A DNA stretch of 64,000 nt from Bryoerythrophyllum caledonicum (Eukaryota; Streptophyta; Bryopsida; Pottiales; Pottiaceae). A model generated the notes under the pieces. That model had not been told where the DNA came from. It ran no database searches and saw only the letters and a list, made by a program, of their open reading frames with translations. The stretch's first letter is position 1. The number at the start of each line of letters is the position of its first letter. Below are positions 12,075 through 22,908 of the stretch, in pieces. The translations under genes and the position numbers were made by a program. The stretch lies in assembly GCA_963971425.1 (NCBI GenBank), contig OZ020520.1, positions 27,683,535-27,747,534 on the forward strand, written 5' to 3'.

Positions 12075-12940
12075 GCGCCCACGGGTCTTTCGGATTCTAA
12101 ACCTGGAGCCACTCCATTTTTTCTCCAAAAAATTGCTCCACCACCTCCCAGCTTATTTCATGTTTGTCGTATATAAGGTCCCTGTTAAGTATTTGAAATG
12201 AACAATATTTCTCATGTACAGTGGCAGATGATGCATCATGAATTGACAGAATGGAGTTAAAGCAGCTTGAGTGGAACGAACTTAGCCCTGATCTTCGCGG
12301 TCGTCTTGATGTAGTTGTTTCGTTTCTGCTCCATAAGAGCTTCTGGTGTTCGTCTCCGTGCTGTTGCCCCATGGTCGTCGTGCAAGCAATGATCTGTATG
12401 CGTCGTAGGTGAAGGATTTTTTAATAAGAAAAGAGAGTTCCCAGGGGGGTACCGAATCTGAAATCCCTTTGGAGGCATTCCTGTCGTTTTTTCAAAAAAA
12501 ACATTCACACACCCCATTCCCAACTCGTATGATGTTCCTCGTAGATCTCTTCATGTGAAAATGTTTGTGCGTACCCAGGCCCCAGTTCTAATATTCAGGT
12601 GCAGTTCATTGTATATTTACCTTCTAAATTGGGTTGCTCCAGCATAATCCTCGCCGTAGTTGCCCCTTGCAATGTCCTAAAGTTGGGGTCCTTGTTTCAT
12701 TTGAGCTCAATAGAAGCTTTTAGTGGTCCTGTGGGCTGCCATGACAAACATAAACGCCGTGCTTGAAATGGGTAGGAGAAGCGAATTTTTGAAAAAATAA
12801 AATGAAGTGATTCCAGGGGGTTTCCGGATCCGAAACCGCCCAGGACACTCTATTTTTCCAAAAATTCAGTCACACACCTCCCAGCTGATTCCCTGTTCCT
12901 CATACTTCCTCCTCCGTAGGTGAAGTATACACCAATTAGG
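12075..12940. repeat. Degenerate ~370-bp tandem repeat
   Basis: Units near 12080, 12440 and 12815 share the order: GGATTCTAAACC-like block, poly-T/A tract, CACACACCTCCCAGCTGATT, then TTCCTCGTA-like. Further units sit near 14330 and 20075, on either side of the later insertions. The open frames here are incidental. Confidence 0.6.
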
Positions 12941-13064
12941 TTATGTACAAGCTGCATGGAAAAGCTGCTTACAGCCCAGACTGCCGTACTGGACCTTGTG
13001 TTGTGGCTTTGTTACTGCTCCATTGGATCATCACCGTGATCGCCGTGCTTTACATGGTCTACAC

Positions 13065-13980
13065 GGCCGCAGGGCTAGAGCACATCTGCTCTCCGGCGGG
13101 CCCCGCCTGTCCCCTCGCCCCTCTCCTGCCCTCTCCTGCCCATGCCCGTGCTCCTTTGTTCCCTCGTTCCCCTCGCACGCGTTCCCCTTCTCCCTCATTC
13201 CTGCCGACATTGTTGGGACCCATCGTGCCCAAATCTGATCCTCCCCATTCTCCCTTCCCTTCTCTTCTCCACCTTCCCTGCGCTCGGCCAAGGAGAATTG
13301 ACCCCCTCGCTCATCCTTACCCGAGGGGGCCACGAGGTGGTGGGGCCAAACCTGGCCCCTATTTTGTTTTTGGATGGGCCCCTATTTATAGCAAGAGAGG
13401 GTCCCCTAGGATAAACAATGGACATAGGCGCCAAATTTGTCCCAAAAAATTCAAAAAAAGCCTCTAGAACCCCCCAAAACAAAAGGGCCAAAAAAATGAC
13501 CACGTGCAACTGAGACGGGCCCCACCTCAGGTAAGGACGAGCGAGGGGGTCAATTCTCCCTGGCCCCTGTGCTCCTTGTTCTCGTTTTAAATACATCTAG
13601 TAAATTTGAATTCAATACTCATAGAAATTATTGTAAATTGAGATGTAATTTGTGAGCATGCTTCTAAAAACAATAATTTTGAACAATTTCAATCAATATT
13701 AAAGAACTGATGGAGAGAATGTGGCAATAATTACAAAAACGAGAACAAGGAGCGTAGGGAAGGAGGAGAAGAGAAGGGAAGGGAGAATGGGGAGGATCAT
13801 ATCTGATCACGATGGGTCGTTTCCAACAATGTGCAATAAGAACGAGGGAGCAGGGGAACGCGTGCGAGGGGAACGAGGGAACAAAGGAGCACGGGCACGG
13901 GCAGGAGTGGGCAGGAGAGGGGCGAGGGGATAGGCGGGGCCCACGGGAGAGCATATGTGCTCTAGCCTGCAGTGTCTATA
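13065..13980. repeat. Large inverted repeat (fold-back), arms ~220 bp
   Basis: The left arm (13065-13285, continuing 13566-13595) is C-rich with CTGCCCATGCCCGTGCTCC. The right arm (13715-13970) is its near-complement. The centre is AT-rich. A Mutator-like MITE splits the left arm. Open frames rich in Pro, Arg and Gly in this area are compositional artefacts. Superfamily not recognised. Confidence 0.75.
13286..13565. mobile_element. Mutator-like MITE 1 (280 bp)
   Basis: The TIR begins GGCCAAGGAGAATTGACCCC and the other end is its complement, with homology for ~45 bp. Flanks are CCTGCGCTC (13277-13285) and CCTGTGCTC (13566-13574), a 9-bp duplication with one mismatch. The matching spot in the uninterrupted right arm of the surrounding inverted repeat has a single copy (CCTACGCTC, complement strand), which is an empty-site control. 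Confidence 0.8.
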
Positions 13981-14259
13981 TGGCCAGGGCAAATTGATCC
14001 CCTTGCTGGGACTTATCCGAGGTGGGCCCCGACTTAATTATATGGGGTCATTTTTCTGGCCCTCTTATTTTGGGGGGTCCAGAGGCTTTTTTGGATTTTT
14101 TTGGACAAATTTGGGGCAAACGGCCATTGTTTACCCTGGTGAACCCTCCTTTGCTATAAATAGGACCCCATCCAAAAACAAAACAGGGGCTAGGTTTGGC
14201 CCCACCACCTCGTGGCCCCCTCGGGTAAGTCCCAGCGAGGGGATCAATTCACCCTGGTC
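13981..14259. mobile_element. Mutator-like MITE 2 (279 bp)
   Basis: Same family as MITE 1 in opposite orientation, with GGCCAGGG and CCCTGGTC ends. The flanking 9-mer GTGTCTATA (13972-13980 and 14260-14268) is an exact duplication. The interior has a CTATAAATA-like box and GGCCCCACCACC shared with MITE 1. No coding capacity. Confidence 0.82.
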
Positions 14260-14269
14260 GTGTCTATAC

Positions 14270-14552
14270 GCGCAGCCAAATGGGTTAGGTGGATAATTTT
14301 TTGGAAAAAAGATAGAAATAAATCCTTAGAGGGGTTATGGATTCAAAACCCCTTTCGGACACTTTTCTTTTTCTTTTTCTCTTTCTTTTTCTTTTTCTTT
14401 TTCCAAAACCCACTTCACCATCTTCCAGCTGATTTTGTATTCCTTGTTTTTCCATCTGCGATAATGTTTGAAATTCCCAATTGTCCAGTTCAGCTGCAAT
14501 TGATGTGGATCTGAGGACACAATCATGTTTTCAGAGCTTCAACCATGCTCAT
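14270..14552. repeat. Further ~370-bp repeat unit with CT-rich microsatellite; copia target
   Basis: Contains TTCTTT repeats at about 14363-14402. A ~130-bp segment (about 14425-14552) is repeated almost exactly at 20075-20203 on the far side of the copia element. The target was therefore a local tandem duplication before the insertion. Confidence 0.7.
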
Positions 14553-14865
14553 TGTTGAGAGACGAAGGTGAGAGAGGGAAGAGGCGAGCAAAAGAGCAAG
14601 AGCTCCTTGTGAGGTCCAGGGTTTAATCCCTGTTGGATGGTACATTAGGAGTCCGTTCACTGGTGATAGGATCCTGGTGTCGTACCATTAGTGGTAGTTA
14701 ATCTAGTATTAAGTGTCATGATCAGGTGGTAATCCCACCACGATATGGTAATCCCACTACGATACGGTTAGGTGAACCGTACTTGGGTCTAGAGTAGGTC
14801 TAGACTAGGTTCTAGTTAGGAGAGGACCCTGGAGTGGATGGATGTGCTATCATCCTATCTCAACA
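14553..14865 (-). repeat. copia 3' LTR (in coding orientation)
   Basis: A 313-bp direct repeat of 19751-20063, preceded on the coding strand by a purine tract. Confidence 0.93.
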
Positions 14866-14926
14866 CTCCTCCTCGAACGATGAACTTCCTCATTAAAAAA
14901 CCTAAGTATTAGGAAAAAGAGTGAAT

Positions 14927-15616
14927 TCACCGTTCGCCTAATTCTTCCAGGGTTCGCATTCCGGCTGCCCTGATGAGTTTTCGATGTTGATGTGCGGGAA
15001 GTGCCTTCGTGAGTACGTCGGCTATGTTCTCCACTGAAGCAATCTTCTTTACTTGGATCTGGTTTGTATTCGTTAAGTCCTGTGTGTATCCGAAGATGTG
15101 AGGACTGATATGTTTTATTCTATCAGCTTTGATGAAGCCCGAGGTGACTTGTTCCACACACGCGGCGTTGTCCTCGAAAATTGTTGTCGGCTTGTCCGAG
15201 TTGGCGATCCCACATTGTTGAGAAATAGCCTGTTGCATCGTCCTCAGCCACACAGCCTCCCTGGACGCTTCGTGGAACGCAAGTAATTCAGCATGGTTGG
15301 TGGAGGTGGCTGTCACGGTCTGCTTGGTGGATCTCCACGAGATTGGTGCGCCATTATTCACGAAGATGTATCCCGTTTGGGATTTGCCTGTAACCGGGTC
15401 GGTCTTGAAGCCAGAGTTGGCGTAGCCAATAATATCTCTGCCGGCGCTCTTCTTAAAATGTAGACCAAGGTCTTCAGTGCCGTGTAAGTAGTGTAGGAGA
15501 TGTTTGATCCCTTGCCAGTGGCGCATTGTAGGTCGCTGGCTGTGCCTTGCTAGTACGCTAACTGCAAATGAAATGTCGGGTCGCGTGTTTGTCGCGAGAT
15601 AGAGTAGCGCTCCCAC
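14927..15616 (-). pseudogene. copia RNase H / end of reverse transcriptase
   Basis: Begins with GALLYLATNTRPDISFAV, the conserved block after the RT, and continues through a typical copia RNase H (FEDNAACV; KHISPHIFG). A single in-frame stop just upstream (about 15629) separates it from the RT piece. It is the last coding segment before the purine tract and LTR. Confidence 0.85.
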
Positions 15617-15628
15617 CGCAGCTAAGTA

Positions 15629-16270
15629 CTATGTTTTATCGACCTCCTCCTTGCCGTCATCAGCGAGTCTGTAGAGGTCATCTTCGGTCTTGCTTCGACC
15701 AATCATGGGTGCGGACAATGCATTCGCGTTTTTCATGTTGAATGTGGCCAGGAGCTTCTTAACATAGGTCTGTTGATGAAGTAGTATACTCCCATCAGGA
15801 TAGTGTTGTACCTGTAATCCAAGGCAATACGACGTGCGGCCTAATACTTTCATTTCAAAAGTTTTGGTTAGTATGCTCTCCACATGAGCGCATAAGGCTG
15901 CGGTGCCAATGGAATTTAAGTCATCGACATATACTGCCAAAATGACAAATCCTGATTCGTCCCTCAAGACAAATACACAGGGTAGTGCTGGATGATTAGA
16001 AAATCCATGTGCAAGCAGGAAACTTTTCAGGTGGTGGTACCATGCCCTACCCGCTTGCTTTAGGCCATATAGTGCTTTTTGGATTCTCAATCCGGTGAAC
16101 TTGCCGGGCTTTACGGGACTTGCAGTAGGCAAGAAATCAGGTGGCGGTTTTATATAAATTTCCGCGTCTAGATCTCCGTAGAGATAGGCTGTTACTACAT
16201 CGAGTAAGCGTGTTTCAAGCGTCATTTCGACCGCGAGGCTCAGTATGTATCTGAAAGAGGTACTGTCCAT
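15629..16270 (-). pseudogene. copia reverse transcriptase core
   Basis: Carries the copia RT blocks LLDVVTAYLYGDLDAEIY, KALYGLKQAGRAWY and the catalytic AVYVDDL. The upstream end is broken near 16300, where the frame shifts from the integrase ORF, and the downstream end is a stop near 15629. Confidence 0.88.
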
Positions 16271-16309
16271 AACTGGGGAATAAGTCTGCTCGAAATCAAT
16301 GCCTGGTTT

Positions 16310-17758
16310 CTAAGTATAACCCTGGGCTACGAGCCGGACCTTGAACCGGACCACATGTCCATGCTCATCACGTTTGCACGTGAATATAAGCCTATGTCCT
16401 ATCGGTTTGGTGTCCAGGTTTGTGATTAGTGGTCCGAAGACGCCACGTTTTCGTAGGGATTGGTATTCTGCTTGTAGGGCAGTTTCCCACTGCGGCCAAT
16501 CGGCTCTACATTTAGCCTGATCTAGGGTCATAGGGTCAGAGTCGAGGTTAGTCAGTCTCGAGACGAATATTTCTGGATCCTCCCATGGGACTCCAGTGGA
16601 CTCTATCACTATCGACGTGAGACGTCGGTCCATGTGCATGGTAGCTACATGTGCATGCGAGGTGCTAGGGGCTGGGCTAGAGTGCCGAGTTTTCCTCTTT
16701 TTTGTTGGGGCTACAGGTACTGTGTTTCCCGAACCTGGTAATGGGTTTCTGATTATACGTGGACCTGACTGAAATCCGTCTGGGATTTTCTCAGCTAGAT
16801 TCTTTAGGTTAATTATTTTTCGGACCTCTGCGTCTGCTAGCGCGGTCCGAGGATCAGGATTCAAGGTCAGGGTTTCTAAGGCTCTGAAATTTAAGTCAGG
16901 GTCTCGACTTTGGTGTAATGAACCAGGGAATTTATTTTCCACGAACTTACAATTCAGGAATCTGGCTTTGTATTTAGCATCGCTAGTTGATAATTTGTAC
17001 CGTATTATACTAGGTGTGTCATATCCTAGGTAGATGGCCTTGTGCCTGTGAGGTGCGATGGTTTTTAATTTTGGTTCGGGTAGAGGTATCCAGACCTCAC
17101 ATCCGAAAGTGCGTAGGTGCGCTATGTGTGGTGTGCGTCCTGACATTAGTTCTAGTGGGGTTTGGGTGAGCAATAAGGTTGATCTAAGTCTCAAAAGTAG
17201 AGACGCGTGTAAGACCGCATGTCCCCACATCGAGGGGGATAAACATGCATGAAGTAATAAGGGTCGAACTACGAGCTGCAGTTTCTTGATATATGCCTCA
17301 GCGAGACCATTCTGTGAGTGCTCATAGGGTACCGAGTATGTTAGGTCTATCCCTGAGGCTGTACAAAAGTCCTCGAAGGCTTGGGATTTGAACTCTATGG
17401 CGTTATCCATTCTCAGGAAACATACTTGGTTGTGAGGGAAGTGGTTCCTGAATCGCAGGATCATAGCTAAGGTTTTTGAAAATACCATGTTCCTAGTCGT
17501 TAGCAACGAAACCTCACCGTGTCTACCCGAGGCATCGACTAAAACAAGGAAGTACTTGAACTGACCTGATTGCGGTGTGATTGGGCCGCAGATGTCGCCT
17601 TGGAGGCGATACAAAGTAGTTGGCATCTCCGCCGGTAACTTCCACCGCGACGGTTGCCTTATGAGCTTGCCTTGAATGCAGGCTTCACACGCGTCCACGC
17701 GCTCCGCGTCGCTCGCGCAGAGGCCATGGCCGGTCAACATGGGAATCATCTTCCTCAT
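16310..17758 (-). pseudogene. copia integrase and start of reverse transcriptase
   Basis: About 482 codons. CEACIQGKL is the GAG-pre-integrase/zinc area. The integrase core has GDICGPI, FLRMDNAIEF and HSQNGLAEA, which supply the D, D and E positions. It ends in the start of the RT fingers. A gap of ~240 bp with no open frame separates it from the gag-protease ORF, so the polyprotein is interrupted. Confidence 0.88.
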
Positions 17759-18001
17759 GATGGTTGTCCCAGGGTGTCCAAGCCGGCGATGTCACACATC
17801 CGCTTTGCTACTTGCAACATGAAACGTTGCTTTTTCGCTTCCCTGGGACAGGCTAGGGGTACTAGCTCTTAGCCGTGAGGCCCTCGAGTGTTCGCCAGCC
17901 TCTTCTTTACTCAAATGAGCAAGGCTTGCTTCCATATCAGAGATGGTAAGCTCGTATAGGCCGTTGGCTCCCGCGTGTGCGGTGGCGAGGATCCTCGGCC
18001 C

Positions 18002-19348
18002 TCACCTGAGCACCAGCGCCTCTTCATCGTTCGCACTCGCAGTGGAAACGTGGATACGGTTCGCTCTCAAGTCTCGGTAGCTGATCAGGCTACGAGGAGC
18101 GTCCGGGGCGTACATAGCCCGTTCACAAATCAAAGGGTGTCCCCCGGGCAATGCTATTGTTGCCCGGCCCTCACGAAATCTGAAATTTCGTGGCCCTGCA
18201 ATGGTGACGATGTCACAACATTGCCATGGGTCGTTTTGATTTTTGAACTCAAAGAACCTAGAGTCCTGCAGTATGGTATGAGTTGATGCACTATCGAGCA
18301 AAGCTATTTTTGCTTTGGCCGTCTGTGATACTCTTTGAACCATGTATATCTCAGGATCTAGTTCGTAGAGCGTGAGGGATGGTGCATCAAGAGTATGCGT
18401 TTCTCTTTTCCCATCCTTCACTGCCTGGAGTTCCTTAAACATCTCAGTGAAATAGTGTGGAGCACGACATTCTTTGGCATAGTGTCCCTTTGAGCCACAC
18501 TTATGACAAGCTCCTTTAACACTTTTACTGGACGACTGGGACGACTTGTCTATTTTTGGTTTGTGTCCATACCTCTTGTGCGTTGAACGTTCACCTTTCG
18601 GTTTGTTCCATTCTCCTTTCTGTTTGCGCTTAGGTGCATCTGTGACGTGTGACTCGTGGCTGGGGTTCGGCTCCTTTTTCGTGGATGAAGTCCCCGCGCT
18701 TGGAGTTTTCGACGTCTTGTCAATCTCGCTCGCGTGAACCTCCTTGGCTGGGCGAGATTCTGCATTCTTGAGCAGTAGCTGTTGTTGCTTCTCGGCTAAC
18801 AGCAAGTATGACATTAGTTCTGAATGTTTTGTGAATTTCATGTTACGATACTGCTGAGCTAAAATCGCACAAGCAAGAGGAAAGGTGGACAACGTCTTAT
18901 CTATAAGATCGGTGTCGGTGAGCCTGTCTCCACAGAGTCGGAGTTGCGCCGCTATTCTGTGAAGCTCTGCGTTGAAGAGGAGGAAATTCGGAAAGTCCAG
19001 TACGCGGAGGTTTATCCAATCATTCCGTGCCTGGGGCAGAAATATAGTCTCCTCGTGCTTGAATCGCGCCTCCAGCGCCTTCCATAGCTCCGCAGGTTTA
19101 TCGACTTGTATGTACTGCAGTCTTAACGACGTATCAAGGTGTCGTCTAATGATGAGCAGCGTCTGCCATATGAATGGTGGTGGTAGGTCCACCGCAGTTG
19201 TCTCGTCCAGAGCTGCGATCAGTTCTTTTGCACACAAGTAGGTGCGGACGTCAATACTCCATTCGAGATAATTAGATCCATCGGGTTCCAGAGGATCGAA
19301 ATAGAGTGGTTGTGTTCGGTTCTCCCGGACTCCCGGTAGTGTAGCCAT
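18002..19348 (-). CDS. copia gag and protease
   Basis: Starts at ATG 19348 (MATLPG). Contains a gag domain (YLEWSIDVRTYL; ELWKALEARF), a CCHC zinc knuckle (CHKCGSKGHYAKEC, spacing 2-4-4) and an aspartic protease active site (LLDSASTH). About 449 aa are open. The frame ends near 18002 before integrase resumes in another frame. Confidence 0.88.
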   Translation of the reverse strand: MATLPGVRENRTQPLYFDPLEPDGSNYLEWSIDVRTYLCAKELIAALDETTAVDLPPPFIWQTLLIIRRHLDTSLRLQYIQVDKPAELWKALEARFKHEETIFLPQARNDWINLRVLDFPNFLLFNAELHRIAAQLRLCGDRLTDTDLIDKTLSTFPLACAILAQQYRNMKFTKHSELMSYLLLAEKQQQLLLKNAESRPAKEVHASEIDKTSKTPSAGTSSTKKEPNPSHESHVTDAPKRKQKGEWNKPKGERSTHKRYGHKPKIDKSSQSSSKSVKGACHKCGSKGHYAKECRAPHYFTEMFKELQAVKDGKRETHTLDAPSLTLYELDPEIYMVQRVSQTAKAKIALLDSASTHTILQDSRFFEFKNQNDPWQCCDIVTIAGPRNFRFREGRATIALPGGHPLICERAMYAPDAPRSLISYRDLRANRIHVSTASANDEEALVLR

Positions 19349-19750
19349 GCATGTAGGTTCTATCGTGACCTAATTCGTGTAGATCCTAGGATTTGAAGCT
19401 AAGTGTTGGTTCAAAGGCTCAGTCGCTAGGATCTAGATTATGGTCAACGTGTGCATGCAGTCACTGTGAGTGAACAGTCAGTGGGTTGTCTCTCTCGACG
19501 TTTACTGTTCCTCTGGACTGTATCTCTAGGTATTGACAATTGTGCCCGTGTATGCTCTCTTGACGTCCACTGTAGGCAGTATTCCTAGACGTCAGACTAA
19601 TAATGTGCTCTCCCTCTCCCTCTGCTGGTGTGCTCTCTGATCACTGTGAGAAAAAAAAAAACCTGAGACAAACATGAGGTGATCTATGGTCGATCCGCTC
19701 AGTAGAAGGGAAAAAAAATCAGGATCAGGAGCAAGAGCGTGCTGATAACG

Positions 19751-20063
19751 TGTTGAGAGACAAAGGTGAGAGAGGGAAGAGGCGAGCAAAAGAGCAAGAG
19801 CTCCTTGTGAGGTCCAGGGTTTAATCCCTCTTGGATGGTACATTAGGAGTCCGTTCACTGGTGATAGGATCCTGGTGTCGTACCATTAGTGGTAGTTAAT
19901 CTAGTATTAAGTGTCATGATCAGGTGGTAATCCCACTACGATATGGTAATCCCACTACGATACGGTTAGGTGAACCGTACTTGGGTCTAGAGTAGGTCTA
20001 GACTAGGTTCTAGTTAGGGGAGGACCCTGGAGTGGATGGATGTGCTATCATCCTATCTCAACA
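19751..20063 (-). repeat. copia 5' LTR (in coding orientation)
   Basis: A 313-bp LTR with TG/CA ends, followed on the coding strand by the candidate primer-binding site. Confidence 0.93.
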
Positions 20064-20068
20064 CTCAT

Positions 20069-20206
20069 ACTGCCCTTAGCTGATTTTGTATTCCTTGTTT
20101 TTCCATCTGCGATAATGTTTGAAATTCCCAATTGTCTAGTTCAGCTGCAATTGATGTGGATCTGAGGACACAATCATGTTTTCAGAGCTTCAACCATGCT
20201 CATTAT
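20069..20206. repeat. Second copy of the copia target segment
   Basis: Repeats about 14425-14552 almost base for base (GATTTTGTATTCCTTG ... CAACCATGCTCAT). It shows that a ~140-bp tandem duplication was present at the insertion site. Confidence 0.75.
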
Positions 20207-20229
20207 GCCCTTGGGATCTCCTTATTGAC

Positions 20230-20510
20230 CCTGGTTGAGCATTGCACCAAACCTCAGCCTCGGGTGGGTCCATCTTTCTCGCCTTGCCCGTTTTAGGAAC
20301 CTCGAGGTTTTTTTTGGATTTTTTTTGCTAAAATTGGGGCCTACGGCCACATATTACTCTCCGGAGTCCCCACATGGATCAAATTGGGTCCCAACACAAA
20401 AATAGGGGCAGGTTTTGTCCCACCCCTCCCAAGCCCTGCCGAGCCTGTGGCTCGGCTCAACGCTCGACCGGGGTCAATAGGCAAATCCCTGCCCTTAACG
20501 TCAAATTGCC
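20230..20510. repeat. Diverged relative of the GGCC MITE family
   Basis: Shares with the 13.3-14.3 kb MITEs the order GAGGTTTTTTTTGGATTTTT, GGGGCCTACGGCC-like, CAACACAAAAATAGGGGC, TTTTGTCCCACC. Ends are not clear. Confidence 0.45.
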
Positions 20511-20607
20511 CTCAACGTCAAACTGCCCTCAAGAAGAGTTCTCAAAGAGAAAAAAAGAGGGGATTTTGTAGTGAAGGTGCTACTAAGTTTTCCTTGAATA
20601 CAAATTA

Positions 20608-21117
20608 GGGCCGCTTCACACTTGGTGGTCAAGTCGAGTGGCCGTCGATTTCCACCAATGAGATTACTAGAATGGTCAAAGTCTGGACTTTGGGGCCTTC
20701 ACACTTGTGCCCAAACTCCAAAGGCCGTCGTCCTACATGGGAGCACTTTTGGGCTGTTTTGGTGCCAAAGGAACGGCCTCTCGAGCAAAATTTGGGTCAC
20801 CCATTATGGCGGACCCAAACTACAATCGAGACTCCGCCGATTTTTTTAATAAAATAATCAAAATCTGACAAGATCTCGAGCAGTAGATGAAAGAGGCTGA
20901 ATTTTTTGGCTGATTATTTTGGGCAAATTTTTTTGGCGTAATAATATGGGGTTTGGACTTTGGACTTGGACTTTGGGGCTTCACACTACGACCGGCCAAA
21001 CCTTCAATCTATATTATTTAATGTATATTTTTGGCAAAAAAGTTTGGCCTCTCGCCATAGTTTGGCCACTCATTTTGACGGACGGTCACTCGACTTGGGC
21101 ATAGTGTGAAGCGGCCC
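20608..21117. mobile_element. Harbinger-type MITE (510 bp)
   Basis: TIRs begin GGGCCGCTTCACACTTGG and end with the near-complement (CATAGTGTGAAGCGGCCC). TTA flanks both sides (20605-20607, 21118-21120), the TWA target of PIF/Harbinger. The terminal 12 bases resemble those of the 3.5-kb element, so it may be mobilised by the same enzyme. The interior has no ORF of note. Confidence 0.83.
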
Positions 21118-21254
21118 TTAGGGTTTAGAGGTTTTGAGATGAATTATGGTTTTTCTTAAAGTAGAGGGAGGTGACCCTACATCTTATGGTATTATGTTAG
21201 TCATTGGGACCACATATACATGATGACTTGGCTTGGGAAAAGGTGTGGGGGAAC

Positions 21255-21480
21255 CACTACACTAAAGATGATATTTAGTGTTAACCACACTAATTTGTTT
21301 AAAAGTGCTATAAGTTTTTACTCTTGATGAATATTTTTACCAACTATGTCAGCAATGATCACTCTCTTCAGATAGTATCGACAATTGTGCCCTCAATAAA
21401 AATCTTCTTGGAAAGTAAAAAGTTATTGCATTACCAAAAACATTAGTGTGGTTACACTAAATATCATCTTTAGTGTAGTC
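21255..21480. mobile_element. CACTA-type MITE (226 bp)
   Basis: The left TIR starts CACTACACTAAAGATGATAT and the right end is its complement for ~40 bp, with the final base changed. AAC flanks both sides (21252-21254, 21481-21483), fitting the 3-bp duplication of CACTA elements. No coding capacity. Confidence 0.75.
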
Positions 21481-21721
21481 AACTTTTGAGAACTTGGGAT
21501 ACTTAGGAGGGGCTTTAGGCTTTACCTTGCATTGGGTAGGGCCCAAGAGCATAGATTGCCATTACTACTCATGTATTTCGTTGGTGCAAGAAAAGAGAGT
21601 ATGAAATTCTAACAATTTGTTTTGTTGCATAAAATAATCTCACCATGTCTGTTAGTAAGAACTTTCACGAAAACTAATATCTTTCAAATATCGGAGCATC
21701 CTAAATCTATACCCTAAAAAT

Positions 21722-21790
21722 TGGCCAGGGAGAATTGACCCCCTCGCTCGTCCTTACCCAAGGTGGGCCCCATCTTAGTTGCATTTGCAC
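21722..21790. repeat. Solo end of the GGCC Mutator-like MITE
   Basis: GGCCAGGGAGAATTGACCCC followed by CTCGCTCGTCCTTACC matches the MITE terminus at 13.3-13.6 kb, but no matching opposite end was found nearby. From 21790 to 22240 I see only promoter-side sequence. Confidence 0.6.
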
Positions 21791-22243
21791 AAACTGTAGC
21801 TCGTGGTACTACAGTCGGTCAGCCAGCTGGGACACCATGCACTCGGACTATTAATATTGTCACTCACTAATTTTGAGTTATTGCAAAACAGGCCAACATC
21901 CCAGATCACCGCATCAATCCAAAATTGGATAGAGTGCATTTGTTCAGGATTTCTTCTGCACGAGCTATTTAGAGAATGTAGCTCATGGTCCAGGTACATA
22001 TGTTCGAGATCATGTGCAACTCCTCGACGACCTGCAGCATTGTTACAACTTTGCAACTTTCCACTGATCACTTTAGCGGTGAATTGATCGGCACTTCACG
22101 GTATTGACATTCCTCCAATTATGTTCTCATACTCTCTCTACACACAGTACATGGGTTTCGATGATCTCTTCCCCTAGATCGACTTTACACTAACGTTTGC
22201 AGTGATAATTGCCACGGCAGTGGAGAGCCGGTTGCAGTTCAGA

Positions 22244-22908
22244 ATGGCACCCACTCGTGCAGTCGGAGTGATCATCGCCACCCTTCTTGTATTCTGCGCC
22301 ATGCACATCGGTATGTGATCGATTGACCTCCTCTGTTAGTCTGTAGTTAGTTCTTACATATTTTCCCTGGTGCAGATGCCTCGCGAGTTTACAACGCGGT
22401 GGACAACTGCGGCGCTAGACGCGTGAAGTGCCCCAGCGTGCCTCACAGCGACCGCTTCTGCAAGAGCGGACGCTGCGGGTTCAGATGCAAGGGCTCGTAC
22501 AGAGATTGTGACTGCAGTAAGCGCAACGGCTGCGAGGTCGATGTGAAGAAAGACCCTCGCAACTGCGGCCGCTGTGGACGCAGGTGCCCAGTCCCCGCCA
22601 ACAGCAAACCAACCTGCAATGACGGCAAGTGCGCGTTCCTATGCAAACTCGGCTTCGTGCTTTCCAACCACTGCTGCATTGTGAAGAGATGTCCTCCTCC
22701 TCCAAGATCACCACCTCCTCCTCCAAGTTCACCACCTCCTCCTCCACCCGATTCCAATGTAACTGTCGCACCACCTCCTCCAAGTTCACCACCTCCTCCT
22801 TCTCCTAATTCCAATGTAACTGTCGCACCACCTCCTCCAAGTTCACCACCTCCTCCTTCACCCGATTCCAATGTGACTGTCGCGTCTCTCCTGCCACGCT
22901 TGAAGTAG
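22244..22908 (+). CDS. Secreted cysteine-rich, proline-rich wall-type protein
   Basis: Two exons (22244-22310, 22376-22908) joined GT-AG in phase, 199 aa. Residues 1 to about 23 form a signal peptide (basic start, hydrophobic VIIATLLVFCAM). A dense Cys domain follows (about residues 30-125) with GCEVDV, NCGRCGRRCP and KCAFLCKLGF, reminiscent of Stig1-like extracellular Cys-rich proteins. The C-terminal ~65 residues are PPPPSSPPPP blocks with three repeats ending SNVTVA, each an N-glycosylation sequon. Extracellular or wall location is inferred from this architecture. The exact family is uncertain. Confidence 0.82.

Larger units (their letters stand above)
14553..20063 (-). mobile_element. Ty1/copia LTR retrotransposon, young but defective
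   Basis: The two 313-bp LTRs (14553-14865 and 19751-20063) start TGTTGAG and end CTCAACA. They differ at about 4 positions, roughly 1.3%. The 5-bp duplication CTCAT flanks the element (14548-14552, 20064-20068). Coding runs on the minus strand in the order gag, protease, integrase, reverse transcriptase, RNase H, which is the copia order. A candidate primer-binding site TTATCAGCACGCTC lies just inside the upstream LTR (about 19735-19748). A purine tract GAGGAGGAG lies just inside the downstream LTR (about 14866-14875). The coding region is broken near 18.0-17.76, 16.3-16.27 and 15.62 kb. Confidence 0.95.

Noticed and set aside
12943..13600. Proline/arginine-rich ORFs (up to 174 codons)
   Set aside because: Compositional frames in the arms of an inverted repeat and in a MITE; open on both strands, no motif.
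22443..22871. Glycine-rich minus-strand ORF
   Set aside because: Antisense shadow of the proline-rich tail of the secreted protein.
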